This document shows, piece by piece, positions 52,860 through 64,000 of a DNA stretch of 64,000 nucleotides. This DNA comes from Candidula unifasciata (Eukaryota > Mollusca > Gastropoda > Stylommatophora > Geomitridae): assembly GCA_905116865.2 (NCBI GenBank), contig CAJHNH020002446.1, positions 62,001-126,000 of the forward strand. Direction: 5' to 3'. Under the pieces are notes generated by a model. That model was not told where the DNA came from. It was given only the letters and a program-made list of their open reading frames with translations, and ran no database searches. Numbering within the stretch: position 1 is the first letter of the stretch; each line of letters opens with the position of its first letter. The position numbers and the translations under genes were made by a program.

Positions 52860-53220
52860 GCTGTTTACCGCTCTGCCTATGTGTCGTTCCTGACCTATGT
52901 GTGCGAGTCATGGGCAGTGACAACAGCTCACATAACCCAGCTTTAGGCCTCCTCCTCCTTCTTCTTATCAGAAATGAGATATCTGAGAAAGTTGGCCCAA
53001 GTTACAAGAAGGGACGAAGTTCACAATCAGACAAACCCGAGGGGATCAGTCACAGTTACAATGGTATAGACGTGTATGCAGAATGGGAGAGAATCGACCA
53101 CCAAGCGAGGCCAAAAACCAGACCACTAGGACGACCCAGGATTCGCCGTAAAGACAATATCCGACAGTCCTTTAATGACAGAGAACTGGAACAAAGCCAA
53201 CAATAAAACTGCTGACAGGG
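52860..53220 (+). pseudogene. Decayed LINE 3' tail
   Basis: Frames read YVCESWAVTTAHITQL, EMRYLRKLAQVTRRDEVHN, then broken linker and ADREVWRSY: the LINE post-RT pattern with stops. Confidence 0.6.
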
Positions 53221-53320
53221 AAGTTTGGCGATCATATTAAATTTATGGCACTCGGTGCTGATTTTATTCAGAAAGTTCCGAGGACACTGTTCTACTTCTA
53301 CTATCAATACTTGGTCATCT

Positions 53321-53403
53321 GCAAAAAAAAAAAAAAAAAAAACAATTCCTAAATAGATCATCTTCTTTGCTGACAGTCCTCTCCCCCCCCCCCCCCGCCC
53401 CCC
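53321..53403 (+). repeat. Poly(A) and poly(C) runs
   Basis: An A20 run and, 40 bp on, a C-rich run; open frames across it are compositional. Confidence 0.85.
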
Positions 53404-53574
53404 CTTTTTTTCCCCCACTGTTAATGTACATTATGAAAAGTTGAAGAAATAGCTCATAATCTTGTATTTATTTCAAAAAGTTTTGATGTACTTTTTTACA
53501 CGACCTTTCCTAGATGTCTCTTAATTGATATATCAATATGATGCTTTCCATATCTTTTTTAGACAACATTATTT

Positions 53575-53870
53575 GTTGACTGTTTTAAGCTTCGGACACA
53601 CTGCAAGTACTGGCCTGGATCACACATCATAGCAGTGTGCCGAAGGTCACCTTCGGTCTTATGTAGCTTATCTTGCAATGTAAGTCTACTGGCTTAGATC
53701 CCAACCTCTGTCAGAAATAGGTCACTTCTGCAATACAGGTTTGACAGTGTCTTTTTGATCCGCAGTCACAAGAGGCAGATTCTTGTATGCCTATTTTGTG
53801 TAGTTGTGTTCTAAGACAGCGTTGCCCTGTCCAAACATTGTTTATTCTTTCGGGTTTAGTTTGTTTATGT
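53575..53870 (-). pseudogene. Possible RNase H retrotransposon C-terminus
   Basis: Minus frames contain pieces like CDCGSKKDTVKPVLQK, TLQDKLHKTEGDLRHTAMMC, which follow the CxCG..QT..H.L..CP cysteine tail and the final ..L..T..F pattern of many non-LTR elements. Heavily broken. Confidence 0.45.
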
Positions 53871-54828
53871 TGTCAATCTCCAGTATAACTATTTAGTCTC
53901 TATTTAGTATTTAGCCTTTCCTACTTCTCAACGGAGGACTGCTTTGTTTTATAACTGTTCTGGTTCATATATGTTTTCGTAGATTTGTGGTGAATGAGAT
54001 TGTGGAAGATTACTCCCAGCGCCTCTGCAGTCTCATTACCTGGGATACCAGTGTGAGCTGATATCTACGAGTACTGCAGGACCAGCCCCGCCTCTGTGAT
54101 CCTTAGGTCTGCAATAAGCATCTTGATTTCTGCTTGACAGTGTCAGGAGAACATACAGTTCTGTGCTCTCTGTATTGGGTTATAAAGGGCTGACGTATAA
54201 AGACAGTGGCTGTGACCCTATAGATTGTACAGATGTTAACAGATTGGAGTTTTTACCTATTCTTCTGCTGGGGTGTTCTATATATAATCTGCAACCCCTA
54301 ATTTTGACTGTCTCCTTGGTTGTCAGCAAAAACCTCCCCAACTTGTACTGGGATACTTCTGTGACAGCTGGTGCGTTATTGTGTACTAAACTTGGTCAAA
54401 CAAACGTTAGTCTCCCCACAGAAAGTAGGCCCCGTTCCATTGATAACTTTCTTGGCCTGGTCCTGGTCTTACCTGCTGGACGTTATGGGTGTGCCGCTCT
54501 GTTGTTTGCTTTCAAGAAAGAAAATTCCTGTGACGTCGGTTTCATCACTCTCTAAATGGATTGTGTGTTAGACCCAGTTTGTCAATGTTTTTGTAGTGTT
54601 AAAGGCATGCTAAAATATAGAAGACACGATATCAGTGGCATTGGGGAACACACCTGTCACCTTGTGCCATAAAAAGGGTAGCTCAAGGTCGACCAATCAG
54701 AAATGAGCTATGCTGAAGGTCGACAAATCAGAAGTGAGCAAGTGTGTATTTATATTAGTGTTTCTATTACCCTAAACTCATTTTAGCACTTTGCCTAAGG
54801 TCAGTGAATTACATTAATATTTATGAGT
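53871..54828. other. Unassigned intergenic DNA
   Basis: A 130-codon plus frame at 54163-54555 has no recognised domain and may be retrotransposon-derived. A short imperfect duplication (aaggtcgacaaatcagaa) lies at 54690-54735. Confidence 0.35.
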
Positions 54829-54836
54829 ATGCTAAT

Positions 54837-55605
54837 TAGGGCTGTACCGAATAGTGATTTTCACTATTCGGCCGAATACGAATAGTGGAATCAACTATTA
54901 GCCGAACACGAATAGTGCATCATCATCATCAGGTGCCCTGCCGACTGGTGTGGGCGATCATGCCTATCCACAGTCTGCTATCTCCTGCAGCATGTATCAG
55001 TTCGTGTGCTGACACACCTCCATGCCATACAACAAGACTGTAAAGAATCTTGTATCGTTGTCTTCCTCTATCCCTCCTTCCACAGATCTTTCCAGTGGTC
55101 ACCAAATGTTCCATTTTTCCTCTTCTCATAACATGGCTGAAAAATGATGACTGTCTCCTTCTGATGTCTGTGATTAGTTGTCTTCGGGCTCCCGCCCCTT
55201 TCAAAACCATCGTTCACCCGACCGTTCGTACGATGTAATTTAAACGCACCTTCATATTCTCATTACCAATATCTTCAAATTTGATTTGGGCGAAGACACC
55301 CTGAAAGAACTAAAAATGCATGATCTCTCTTTCCCCCACAACCCCTTTTCTCACACACACTGTGGTTGGCATTTTATGCAGTTTGTACCATGCAACCGAG
55401 TCGCCGTTTCCTCCGCTACGACAGACTTAGGCAACAGCAACTATTGTGTTAATGAATGAGTTATTTCAGTCCATCACAGTGTATGCAGGAACGAGAGTAA
55501 GGTAACCACTATTCGTATTCGACCCGACCGAAACTATTCGGCTGAAAACCGAATAGTTATTAGGTCCACTATTCGGCCCCGAAGCGAATATTCGGTACAG
55601 CCCTA
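54837..55605. mobile_element. hAT-like transposon, perfect 8-bp target duplication
   Basis: Inverted ends tagggctgtaccgaata and tattcggtacagccc(ta), 17 bp perfect, flanked on both sides by atgctaat (54829-54836 and 55606-55613). Subterminal ctattcg/cgaatag motifs recur on both sides. It has no transposase; a LINE tail is nested inside. Size 769 bp. Confidence 0.9.
54915..55215 (-). pseudogene. LINE 3' tail nested in the hAT element
   Basis: Minus frame: LITDIRRRQSSFFSHVMRRG, KMEHLVTTGKICGRRDRGRQ, YKILYSLVVWHGG, ending before catcatcatcatca, the (GAT)n tail. Close relative of 4602-4870. Confidence 0.8.
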
Positions 55606-55679
55606 ATGCTAATAGAGGCTGGCGCAAAATACTAAGGTCACTTCAAGTTTGCGAGGTAGGTGTGGCTTGCAATTCAGGG

Positions 55680-56280
55680 GTCGCTGCTCACACAGTGAGT
55701 GTTGTGAGGGCCGAGAACCCTGCAGCAGTTTCATTTAGTATCTCTCAGTTAGCGAGATAGGACTGACATATGTGCCCGTTGTTCTTCGCACTGGCGTCGT
55801 TGGAACACTTAGACTGACCAGTGGAATTCGATGTAATAGAATTCGGAATGCTATTAGTGCAGGTGAGACGTGACAGCAAAATCCAAATGCTTTATTTGAC
55901 CACTGTGTCATTTGGTTGCTAATATTTCAGTGTTTCTCATCGCAAGTGGCTGTTTATGTAATCTTTTGACACCAGTATCATCTTTGCTTCCATGTAGGTC
56001 AGCCTAGCTTATACTGAAATATGTGTCTTTTAGGCTAAATGAAACCTCGGGAGTGGGCTCGTGGCCGGAGGTGTCTATTAAGGCTACAGGCCACTCCTTG
56101 ATTGGGCTCATAGCCGAATGTCTCTGTTTCATGGACACATGTCAGGTCAAGGCGCTGCCATCTGAGTCTGTATTCATGGCAGAAATTAGTAGAAAGACAA
56201 GTGTTCATTAATTGATCAACAAATTTTTGTGTGTAATGTGTTTATCCATGAATAAACAAGACCAACTGCACTATCACTAG
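55680..56280 (+). ncRNA. Possible spliced non-coding transcript
   Basis: A block ending tgcag/gtgagac at 55862 is followed 171 bp later by cttttag/gctaaatg at 56034 and an AATAAA at 56251-56256. The 62-codon frame in the second block has no recognised domain. Weak: signals could be chance. Confidence 0.2.
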
Positions 56281-56524
56281 GAAGTGTTCGTGGTTATATC
56301 ACTTGTCACTGGCTTGGTGTGGTGTTCCTGGTGCTCTTCTTTAGGAACCCAGGATTTTCATCTAAAATAACTCTTTGATTAGAATAATATCATACCCTAC
56401 ATTGTCTTTGCCAGGTGTTAAATGCCTCCTCCAAAAAATAAGGCTAGTCCAGAAATGCTGGTCAGTCTTCAAGAAAATGCCATGTCAGAATATGACAATT
56501 CCTCATTCAAGAAGGCTTCTATAA

Positions 56525-56770
56525 ATTAGTTAGTTAGTTGGGTTATCCTCATTGCACTCCGGACATGTCCATAGGTGCTCAGATCCTCCCCTCAGTATGA
56601 ACCCCAACGTCCGATGGCTAATAGTACCAGTTCTATGTTGATTAACAAGTCTTCTGGCGTATCTGGTGTGCGTCTTGTTTTTTGCTGTGCCGATCTTAAT
56701 TCCCAAGTCTGCCATTCTGGCCTGTGATGTGGATTCACTTTCACCAAAGTCCTCTATCCTTCCCATTTAT
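56525..56770 (-). pseudogene. Related non-LTR retrotransposon 3' end
   Basis: Minus frame ends TGTISHRTLGFILRGGSEHL, WTCPECNEDNPTN, a distant relative of the ECPECCDVDS end. Confidence 0.65.
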
Positions 56771-57294
56771 CTGAGGGCATTGATAATAGCATGAGGCTTC
56801 TATAAATGCAGTGCCAAATGATATTGTCTAAGCCTCTTTGGAGATGGTCTTACTCCAGCAATATTGTTACAAAGAGGGATTAGCATCTCATTTGTTACAT
56901 GTCATTGCAAATGAGTTTGCTAATACAATGTCTGCAATATTATCAAGCTGCTGGTAGATGATCTCAGTGGCTTTGCATATCACTATATCTTATTGTAATA
57001 CTTTAAGATTACACCAATCTACTGAATGATGACGATAACAGTTTTCTATTCACCATCTATCCTTGCAATGCTCCTACGATGCTTGTAATTATTTACTTAC
57101 TAAAGCATGATTAAATTAGCTGGTGGCCCCAGGGTTTCAGCAATCCTACACGTAAATACAGAGACCACACACCAGTCAACAAACAAGCATACTTCGAATT
57201 ATGCACAATTCGGCCAACTGTAGATTACATTGCGTCAGCGATCAGCCATTTGAAACCAGAACTTTGCAGGCAAAAAAGAAATAGTCGTTACCTT
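56771..57294. other. Unassigned intergenic DNA
   Basis: No gene or known repeat recognised. Confidence 0.4.
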
Positions 57295-57500
57295 ACGGTT
57301 ACCTTGATGAAACAGACAGTTCATGAAAATAGTCAAATATGTGTTTTAGTTTTTAGGATTCAGCTATTTGTTTCATTTTAATCAATTGTTACTGTAGTAT
57401 GCACCTGGCAAGATATAAATAACTGGCAAAATATGCCAGGCAATAAATTGTGCAGTCTACTGTTTGTGTCTTCTTTGTTCAAATTCACTACGGGAAAACA
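57295..57500 (+). repeat. Dispersed unclassified repeat
   Basis: Second copy of the 16975-17185 repeat: tgaaacagacagttcatgaa, caggcaataaattgtgcagt, ctactgtttgtgtcttcttt. Confidence 0.6.
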
Positions 57501-57733
57501 CTACTTTGATAAACAAACATACAAAAAAACTCTATCTATAAACAAAAATCCACTTTTTTTAAATCACATATTATAAACAGAAGTTGGCCAGATTGTTCTG
57601 CAAATATATGATGTCCAATGACCCACAAGTTTGAGAGTAAATAAAAATTACACAGTACCAATGGACAGAAGAGAGAAAACCAACAAAGCAGTAGCACTAT
57701 GAAACCACATCAAAGTAATCCAAAACTGGTATG

Positions 57734-57739
57734 TTTATT
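57734..57739 (-). terminator. Poly(A) signal of the RPA34-like gene
   Basis: AATAAA on the minus strand about 108 bp after the stop codon. Confidence 0.6.
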
Positions 57740-57846
57740 CACAGAAAATAAGAGACACACAACGCCTGCACATGTGTATATGAAATCTTTGATAATTTTT
57801 TCCAATTATCCTAGCTTGTCGTAATAAAACAAAACAAAAATATTCA

Positions 57847-58043
57847 TCATCTTTCTTTCTTTTTATGCTTGTGTTTCTTGTGTCTATGCTCATGCTGTGG
57901 GGAATCAGCCTCAGTTTCAAGTTTCCTCCTCTTGTGCATGTGCAATATATCAGGTGTAGATACCTCAGTCAAAGTATTATCAGAATGTTTCCGCTTCCTC
58001 TTCTTTTTCTTCTTGACACCCGATGTATGTCTGAAGGGAGTAC
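57847..58043 (-). CDS. RPA34-like gene, last exon (Lys/His-rich)
   Basis: Acceptor ccatttcag; TPFRHTSGVKKKKKRKRKHS, DNTLTEVSTPDILHMHKRRK, then His/Lys-rich end and TGA. The composition suggests a nuclear/nucleolar tail. Confidence 0.75.
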
Positions 58044-61000
58044 CTGAAATGGTAATAATAAAGAGAATTAAAAGATGTAAATTACTGGGCAGTTTTGCAC
58101 AACAGAAGAAAAACCATTTGTATTTTGCATGTTACAGAAAACGGTCACTAGCAATAGTTACAGCAGTTTGCATTTTAGATAGGAGGACACAATGCACTGT
58201 ATATTATCATAAGATCTTAGAAATTAATGAAAAGGGTGGAAAAGTCAAGCTATAAAACATACAGTGGTATCCTGGTAAATGTTCACTTTCGTATTCATTC
58301 AACTTGGTATAAGTCCTGTTTAGAAGCAAATAAGTTTTTCTCAGTATACAACCTTTCTCAGGAATACCAACCACATGCTAGAACTTGTATGAGACAAATT
58401 GAGTCACAACAGCTTGTGTGTTTTTTTTTTAGTATTCCCCACTCTCAAGGTAAAGCCATGGATAGAGGTATGACTTTGTATAAAAGTATCACAACAAATT
58501 CAAACAAGCCATAATGTAATGGTACTGTCTGGAATGACCAAAAATTTCACATTTCCTAATATCCCGAAGAGAAAGAATGGGCAAAGTTCTTTAGACAGAT
58601 TTTAGCAAAAGACAAACTGAAAAACCTCGACCAGGTCCAAGCAGAGAGAAAAAACATCAGAATTTCAGATTCCTGAAGTTTTATTGGAACAGGACTCTCT
58701 TTCCAAATAATAAAAAAAATAATATCTCATTCTCCACCCACCTCAGTACCATTCTAGTATGCACTTGATTCTTCTCAGGAAGGTAAAGTGGGGTTAAAGG
58801 TTCATTTATTTTATTTTATTGCTTTTGCATTTATATATTTTACCTTTAGGCATTATGTAAATTATTTAATAAAATCCCACCAATGTATGATATGCCAATT
58901 AAAAAAAAGGATATTTTTTTCATGGGAACAGATTAATCATTCTCCCTTTATTTCTTATGGGGAAATGTGTTTCATATACAAACTGGATTACGTCCAAGTA
59001 TCATGAACAGGTTTACTACATAACCAAGGTACCACATCTTTTGCTATATCTTGTCGGATGCACTGATAGAGAAGATAGCAGTCGCAATTACGATGGTCAG
59101 TCTTTAGTCATGTGTTAATGTCAGACTTCAGTAGCAAGGTGTAACAAGAGTTAATAAGATCCGTGTATCTGAGTTTAAAAAAAAGATTAATTCTGGTGCT
59201 CATTATATGTTGATGTGAATTCTGACCAGATACCATGAAATGTGAAGTGTAGACCAACTTGATATCCCACGCTGAGCCAAAAGTGGAGAAGCGCATTGGG
59301 GGAGGTTACTAGCCTTATCCTAGGAAGAGAAAATGCAACCTAAAAACTTTTTATAATGACAGGGCAGACCAGGCCCTTTGACGTGGCCAGCAGAGTGAAG
59401 CTCTGACAAGCAGACAGAGCACTGCTCTTCTGACCTGGCAGCTTCTGTAGCATGCTTTGTTCCAAATGTACTGGTGTAAGCTATCCTATAAAGTAAATAA
59501 GGCAGACTGAGCGGGATCAATTTGCATGAGCAACACATAGTCTCTACAATACTGCCCAGGCTTTATGCTATGGAGAGGAGAAACTTCATCACTGGCATGG
59601 AAAACAAACTGAGAGGCAGCAGTACACATGCCACTGTCTGCCCCATGCCCCTCACAGCACAATATAACACTATCATCTGGAAAGGTGAAAACACACTAAT
59701 ACCAAGAAATGAACCAGGCAATACATTCTACAATATAATGTCATATTTTCATTATTTAAATTCACAAAGTATCCACGGTTGCACAGTTCAATATGTGGGA
59801 GAGAAGAAACCAGCAGCGAAATGAATAAAGTACAATTTGCGGTCAATAATGTCTAATCAATAATGACCTGGGTTTTTTGCAGAAAAATTAAAACTGGACA
59901 ATTTTACTCAATGCAAGCCATCTCAAGCTCAAACAACAGATTTATCTGAAACAAGACCTATATCAGCATTCTGTCCATGAAACCAGAACTAATTCTACTG
60001 AGGGTTTCAATCCAGCGTGATACTGTTGAGAAAGCAAGAACACACCAGCTTTTAATTGATGTGAAAGCCATAAAAAAAAAGCTGCCACTGCTGCATGTAT
60101 TATATCCCTTCTGTGGTGAAGGGAGGGTGAGGGGGGGGGGGGGGGGAAGGGGTCTTTGATCCTGAGGATTTAGGGCCACTTTGCTAGTGCTGTCGCCATT
60201 GACTGTGAGGGTTAGGATTTTATTTTAGCCAGACAGAAAAATCCACAACCGTACCCAGGATTCGAACCCGGGTCTCCCACTTGAGAGCCAAGTGTTCTAA
60301 CCAGTCTACCAGCTGCTCCGTGACCCTAAAGCAAACTATAACAATGAAGACAGAACACAGTTACGATTACAGATCAGAGTAGGATGCCATCTAATCAGAA
60401 ATAAACAAACCAAGCCTTTCAAGCGCACAGCAGGAAAATGTGGAGTAGAATACCTTTTAACTGAACTGGTTTCAGAAACTGCCACATTTTGTCACAGAAG
60501 AACAGAAATCTCAGGAGTGCTGTCCTGCTCACAGCAGTATAAATATTGAGGAGGAAAGCTAAAACAGGTGGACAGATGGAGCATTGCTCAGTTGATCCAA
60601 CAGCTTCTGCAGCATGCTTTATTCAAATGTACTAGTGCTACCTTTTCCTCTGGAATAAACAAGGCTGGTTGAAAAGGGGATCGTGATGCATGGGCAATAC
60701 ATAGTCGTTCCAGAAATTCGCCCTATACATGGCAGCATAAATCTATAGCAGATCCCAATCACCAATGAAGAGTTGTTAGGTGCGAATAACAGTAAAATAA
60801 AAATAAAAAATAAAAACAGCACAGGTGGCAATTAAGGCAAACTGGTGAAAATGACAAAGACATGTATAAGACAGTAGAGGCTAGAGCAGCAAAACATACT
60901 TTGAACAGGCAATTGTAGTTCAGTTACAGACAAGTCTAGTGCTTGATGTAATGTAACTTGTATTTTCAGTTAAATGATCCAAATTTATTACAATAATATA

Positions 61001-64000
61001 AAACCACCAAAGCCTCACCAGCACCAAATGGTGTAAATCTGACTCTCAATCCATCAGGCATAGGTACACTTGTACTGGCTTCTCCTTTCTGACTGGAAGG
61101 TGGGCTCACCACATTACTTCTGTAGGACTTATTTACAGCCACAAATTCTGAAATCGGGGATCCTGTCACATGGAGATAAAAGTGAAGATATTAAAAAGCT
61201 GGTTGTAAAGGCTTGAAAAAAAGATTATTAATTGTAGAGTTATTATTCTACACCTTAGAACAGGACACAATCGACTTTGCAGCCACATGTATACAAAATT
61301 TAAAATCGGCAAATCAGCCATGTGCACATGTGGACTGGCACCTGAGACAACATATCATGTCCTCCAAGACTGTCCAAAATACAACATATCAAGGCAAAAC
61401 TTTTGGCAAAGAGAAACTTTTGCAAACAAACTTTACAGGTAGCTGAATGAATTACAAAAGATAGTGAAGTCCATACTAGAGACAACATTGCAGATATATA
61501 TATATATAATCTATTTCAAGCGAATGAAAGAAGAAGAAGAATAGTAGAGAGCAACTGAAGTTACAATCTGGGTTCATCTGCATTAAGATCTGACATCACA
61601 GCATTCAGGACAAGCCCATATTAGCTCTGTCTCCCTCCTCAACAGCCAGCAGTCTTCATACTGATCATGATACCAATCGCCTGGTTAACTACTAATCTTG
61701 CCTTCTTCCCTCACAGACATTCCCCACTGTAATATTATCTCCAGGTGTCGGGTTTCAATATTTTCCATCCAACTTGTTACCTGACCCCACAGGCAAACGA
61801 TCATCACCTCTGTCTTGTGCAGTTGAAGTACACCCCCAAGTGGGACTAGTCCTGCCAAACTATTTGCATATTCATTCCCAAACATGTCTGAATGGCTTAG
61901 GCAAAATACCCATGTGGCCCTCACCACCTGCAACCTCTGAATTGATGCAACCCAATCTATTTGAAAAAAAAACCTGTCTCCACACTTCTGAGCATGCTTT
62001 GCAATTCCCATAGTATGACCACATGTGTGACTGAGATTTTCTCAACTCGTCGAAATAGGACAGCTACCACCTCAACTTCTATTTCCATGCTGGATGTAGT
62101 AATGTTGCATGCCAAGTTCTCCTCAGTCATCCTGCTCTCCCATGCTTTTACAAGGAAGCCCTATCTTCTCTTTCTATTCCTGGTCACTAACCAATCAGTG
62201 TATATAATCACATCTCCTGGCCTAGAGTTATCCTCTATCAGCAGCTAAATCTGAGCATCTGCATGTCCTGCCACCCTTTCCAATGTAATAACCACTTTTT
62301 TGCAGCTCTTCTAGGCCCTCTATTGTCTTTACCCCAATTCTCCTTGACAAGTCTCTTTAACACTGCAGACATTGCTGACTGTCATTTCAACCTGAGCCAT
62401 CCAGGATCTGCACTCTTCACAGTATGCAGTTCCCCCATGAAAGATATGTTTTGAACCACTTGCAACTCAAATACAGTACCCAGCTTTCAGTATACTATAT
62501 TTATTAGCATAGGCAGGATATGTCTCATACACACAACTACTGTGTCCCTTGTGCATCCCAGAATGGTTCACATAGCCTCATTCTGAATGCGTTTCTCTAA
62601 CTGAGATTTTCAGTTTAAAATAAGTTGTAATAAAGCCTATGATTATATCACTGTAAAATATCTTTATGCCCTTCTTCTTCTTCTTCACTTCCTCTTTTAC
62701 CGCTGTGGGTGTCGAGGGAGATATAAGGTTCTGTTTCTAGCTCTTCTGGCTGCCTCGACCATAGGCACATCGTGCTGTTGTAGAGTTTCTCTGATGTTAT
62801 CCTTCCATCTTGTTCTTGGTCTACCCCGTGCTCTACGTCCTTCTTCTCTTTCCATGTATGCTTTGTATGGTATGGTGTCACAAGGCATTCTCTCTAAGTG
62901 GGCAAACCATTTCACTTGCTGTCTTTGTATGTAATCCAGAATTGGTTCTGTGACGACTTGTTCTCTTATGATCTCATTCATGATCTTATCTCTTATGGTC
63001 ACTCCTACAGCCCTTCTCAGACATCTCATTTCCATGGTTACTAATTTTCTTTTATGGTTTGTTGTGATGACCATGTCTGGCACTGGTAGCACAGAGTTGG
63101 AATAAATAGGGCTTTATGCCCTTAACTGCAATAAAGTCTTAACATGTATAACATGTACCAAAGCTAAATGTGTTAATGTATATAAAGAACGGTGTCTAGT
63201 CTCAGAATATAATGACATTATTACAGAAATAAAGCAAATAAGTGAATCCTTTATAACTAAAGTACAATTTCAACAATGATCAAAACATAAATGCCTGTTT
63301 TTACCAGGGCAGCCGTAAAGACAAAACCATCACTTTCTCCTATACAGAAATCCGGGCCCATGTGACGAATTTGCTTCATTTATGTAATTGTTACTGTAGT
63401 ATGCACCTGACGAGATACAGCAAAATATGCCAGGCAATAAACTGTGCAATCTATTGTTTGTGTCTTCTTTGTTCAAACTTTCTCATTATGTTTATTTGGT
63501 AGTTATATCAACTTCATTTGCAATGTTATCTCTTGTTTGAACTTCATACTCTATTATTCCAATCAGTGGAATATAATGTGTTGCTTTCTCTGGTTGTTTC
63601 TTTAGGTCAGAAGACACGCCTTGATGTGCTGTATTGCAGCAGTCTGGGATTCTGATTTGCTGTCTGGTGCAAACCCATTTATTATCTGCATTCTCTATAC
63701 ATGTCATAAATATTAATTGATTTGCTGTCTTGTGCCAACCCATTTATTATGTGCATTCTCTACACATGTCATAAATATTAATTAACAATTGTCATACACT
63801 GTGACTACCTTCCTTCCTCCCTATCTCTCTACAAATATACTCACTAGCATATGTAACATTACAACAGTCAAACAGGGAATCTGTGTGGCTTCTGATCAGA
63901 CTCTGAGTATAATAAAAATAAATACACACCAGAAAAGCAAATATGAGGTGCAACGCTACTTGTCATCAACATACCTAATGCAACTGTCTGACCAGATTTA
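57847..64000 (-). CDS. Probable RNA polymerase I subunit RPA34/POLR1G-like, 3' exons
   Basis: Minus-strand gene running off the right edge. Recognised exons are 61162-61019 and 58043-57847, in matching phase, and a probable exon end at 64000-63975. The protein has SVPMPDGLRVRFTPFGAG followed by a Lys-rich tail (VKKKKKRKRKHSDN, HMHKRRKLE, HRHKKHKHKKKER). In POLR1G a P-GLR-RF--FG segment likewise precedes a basic tail. If right, the product is the nucleolar Pol I subunit that pairs with RPA49. Identity rests on a short motif plus composition; another Lys-rich nuclear protein is possible. Confidence 0.55.
58044..61018. other. Intron of the RPA34-like gene
   Basis: Contains a diverged repeat in two copies (59360-59560 and 60555-60760; shared cagcttctgtagcatgcttt and ggcaatacatagtc-type blocks), a G16 run at 60131-60146, and a tRNA-like block at 60235-60325. 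No further exon is needed by phase. Confidence 0.55.
60235..60325 (-). repeat. tRNA-derived SINE head
   Basis: On the minus strand: gagcagctggtagactggtt, cacttggctctcaagtg (perfect 5-bp anticodon-type stem) and B box cgggttcgaatcctgg. It lacks U33 and a paired acceptor stem and continues into a T-rich body, so a SINE head or tRNA pseudogene is more likely than a working tRNA. Confidence 0.55.
61019..61162 (-). CDS. RPA34-like gene, penultimate exon
   Basis: Acceptor tgtgacag, then GSPISEFVAVNKSYRSN, SPPSSQKGEASTSVPMPDG and LRVRFTPFGAG. Donor g/gtgagg. Both ends phase 1. Confidence 0.75.
61245..61500 (+). pseudogene. Non-LTR retrotransposon C-terminal zinc tail
   Basis: Frame: TGHNRLCSHMYTKFKIGKSA, MCTCGLAPETTYHVLQDCP, then NFWQRETFANKLYR and LQKIVKSILETTL; the classic post-RNase H CxCG..ET..H.LQ.CP tail. 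Confidence 0.75.
61580..62645 (-). pseudogene. RNase H-type retrotransposon remnant
   Basis: Minus strand homologous to 50258-51540: broken frames contain RNase H pieces (FGNEYANSLAGLVPLGGVLQ) and the region upstream. RT is missing. More diverged than the 50258 copy. Confidence 0.75.
62660..63092 (-). pseudogene. LINE 3' tail, well preserved
   Basis: Minus frame: KLVTMEMRCLRRAVGVTIRD, LDYIQRQQVKWFAHLERM, RARGRPRTRWKDNIRETLQQ, ARRARNRTLYLPRHPQR, ending near a cttcttcttcttc run. RT core absent. Confidence 0.8.
63093..63974. other. Intronic DNA with one dispersed repeat
   Basis: 63375-63480 is a third copy of the repeat at 16975 and 57295. A local duplication (cccatttattatctgcattc/cccatttattatgtgcattc) occurs near 63675 and 63740. 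A possible small minus exon at 63307-63375 was rejected on phase. Confidence 0.45.
63975..64000 (-). CDS. Probable upstream exon of the RPA34-like gene (partial)
   Basis: At the edge the minus strand reads K-S-G-Q-T-V-A-L and one base before donor gtatgt. The leftover base fits the phase-1 start of the 61162 exon (giving VALGSPISEF). Confidence 0.45.

Noticed and set aside
54163..54555. 130-codon plus frame
   Set aside because: No domain, hydrophobic patches only, in a retrotransposon-rich stretch with no splice or promoter support.
60235..60325. Functional tRNA gene
   Set aside because: B box and an anticodon-like stem are present, but U33 and a paired acceptor stem are not; better a SINE head.
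63307..63375. Possible small minus-strand exon (GPDFCIGESDGFVF)
   Set aside because: Its open frame has a phase-0 donor that does not fit the phase-1 start of the 61162 exon, and the fitting phase meets a stop.

Overview
The window is animal nuclear DNA: AT-rich, intron-rich, dense in tRNA-derived SINEs, decayed LINE tails, DNA transposons and minisatellites, with consensus GT/AG splice sites and AATAAA signals. The SLC6 sequence and the repeat types look lophotrochozoan and most like a mollusc, but I cannot name a species. There is no bacterial operon, CRISPR array or intact viral genome.

Layout. From 2472 to 32888 the plus strand carries 14 exons of one SLC6 sodium/chloride-dependent transporter (glycine/proline-transporter-like). 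All splice phases agree, giving 621 residues plus a split Arg codon. Only the 5' exon(s) with the N-terminus and the first half of TM1 lie left of the window. Its introns hold four large tandem arrays or homopolymers, a solo LTR inside a SINE, MITE/foldback elements and many SINEs; the last intron holds a second solo LTR and a 25-bp minisatellite. A (GAT)n-tailed LINE with its RT core deleted (33077-34100) begins just after the transporter poly(A) signals.

From 36411 to 37790 there is a piggyBac-like element with TTAA duplications. From 41221 to 50051 (minus strand) lies a complete five-exon gene for a 368-residue nuclear-type protein: FAR1/ZSWIM-like C..C..HxH zinc domain, Lys/Ser/acidic middle, C-terminal coiled coil. 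Its introns contain near-identical inverted SINEs, a 42-bp array, and a minisatellite that grew inside a retrotransposon. From 50258 to 52080 there is a minus-strand RT/RNase H retrotransposon remnant, and at 54837-55605 a hAT-like element with a perfect 8-bp duplication and a nested LINE tail. From 57847 to the right edge (minus strand) lie the last exons of a gene whose Lys-rich C-terminus resembles RNA polymerase I subunit RPA34/POLR1G.

The three host genes show no obvious functional link. The most interesting biological signal is in the transporter: three of the four positions that coordinate chloride in this family are altered (Tyr to Phe, Asn to Asp, Ser to Cys), which predicts weak or absent chloride dependence. 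A Trp-to-Gly change in TM6 predicts a wider substrate pocket than in glycine transporters. The most interesting DNA-level signals are a minisatellite that iterates a splice donor, a minisatellite ending beside an acceptor with a scrambled exon copy inside it, a 173-nt pure C run, and an exon flanked by near-identical inverted SINEs.
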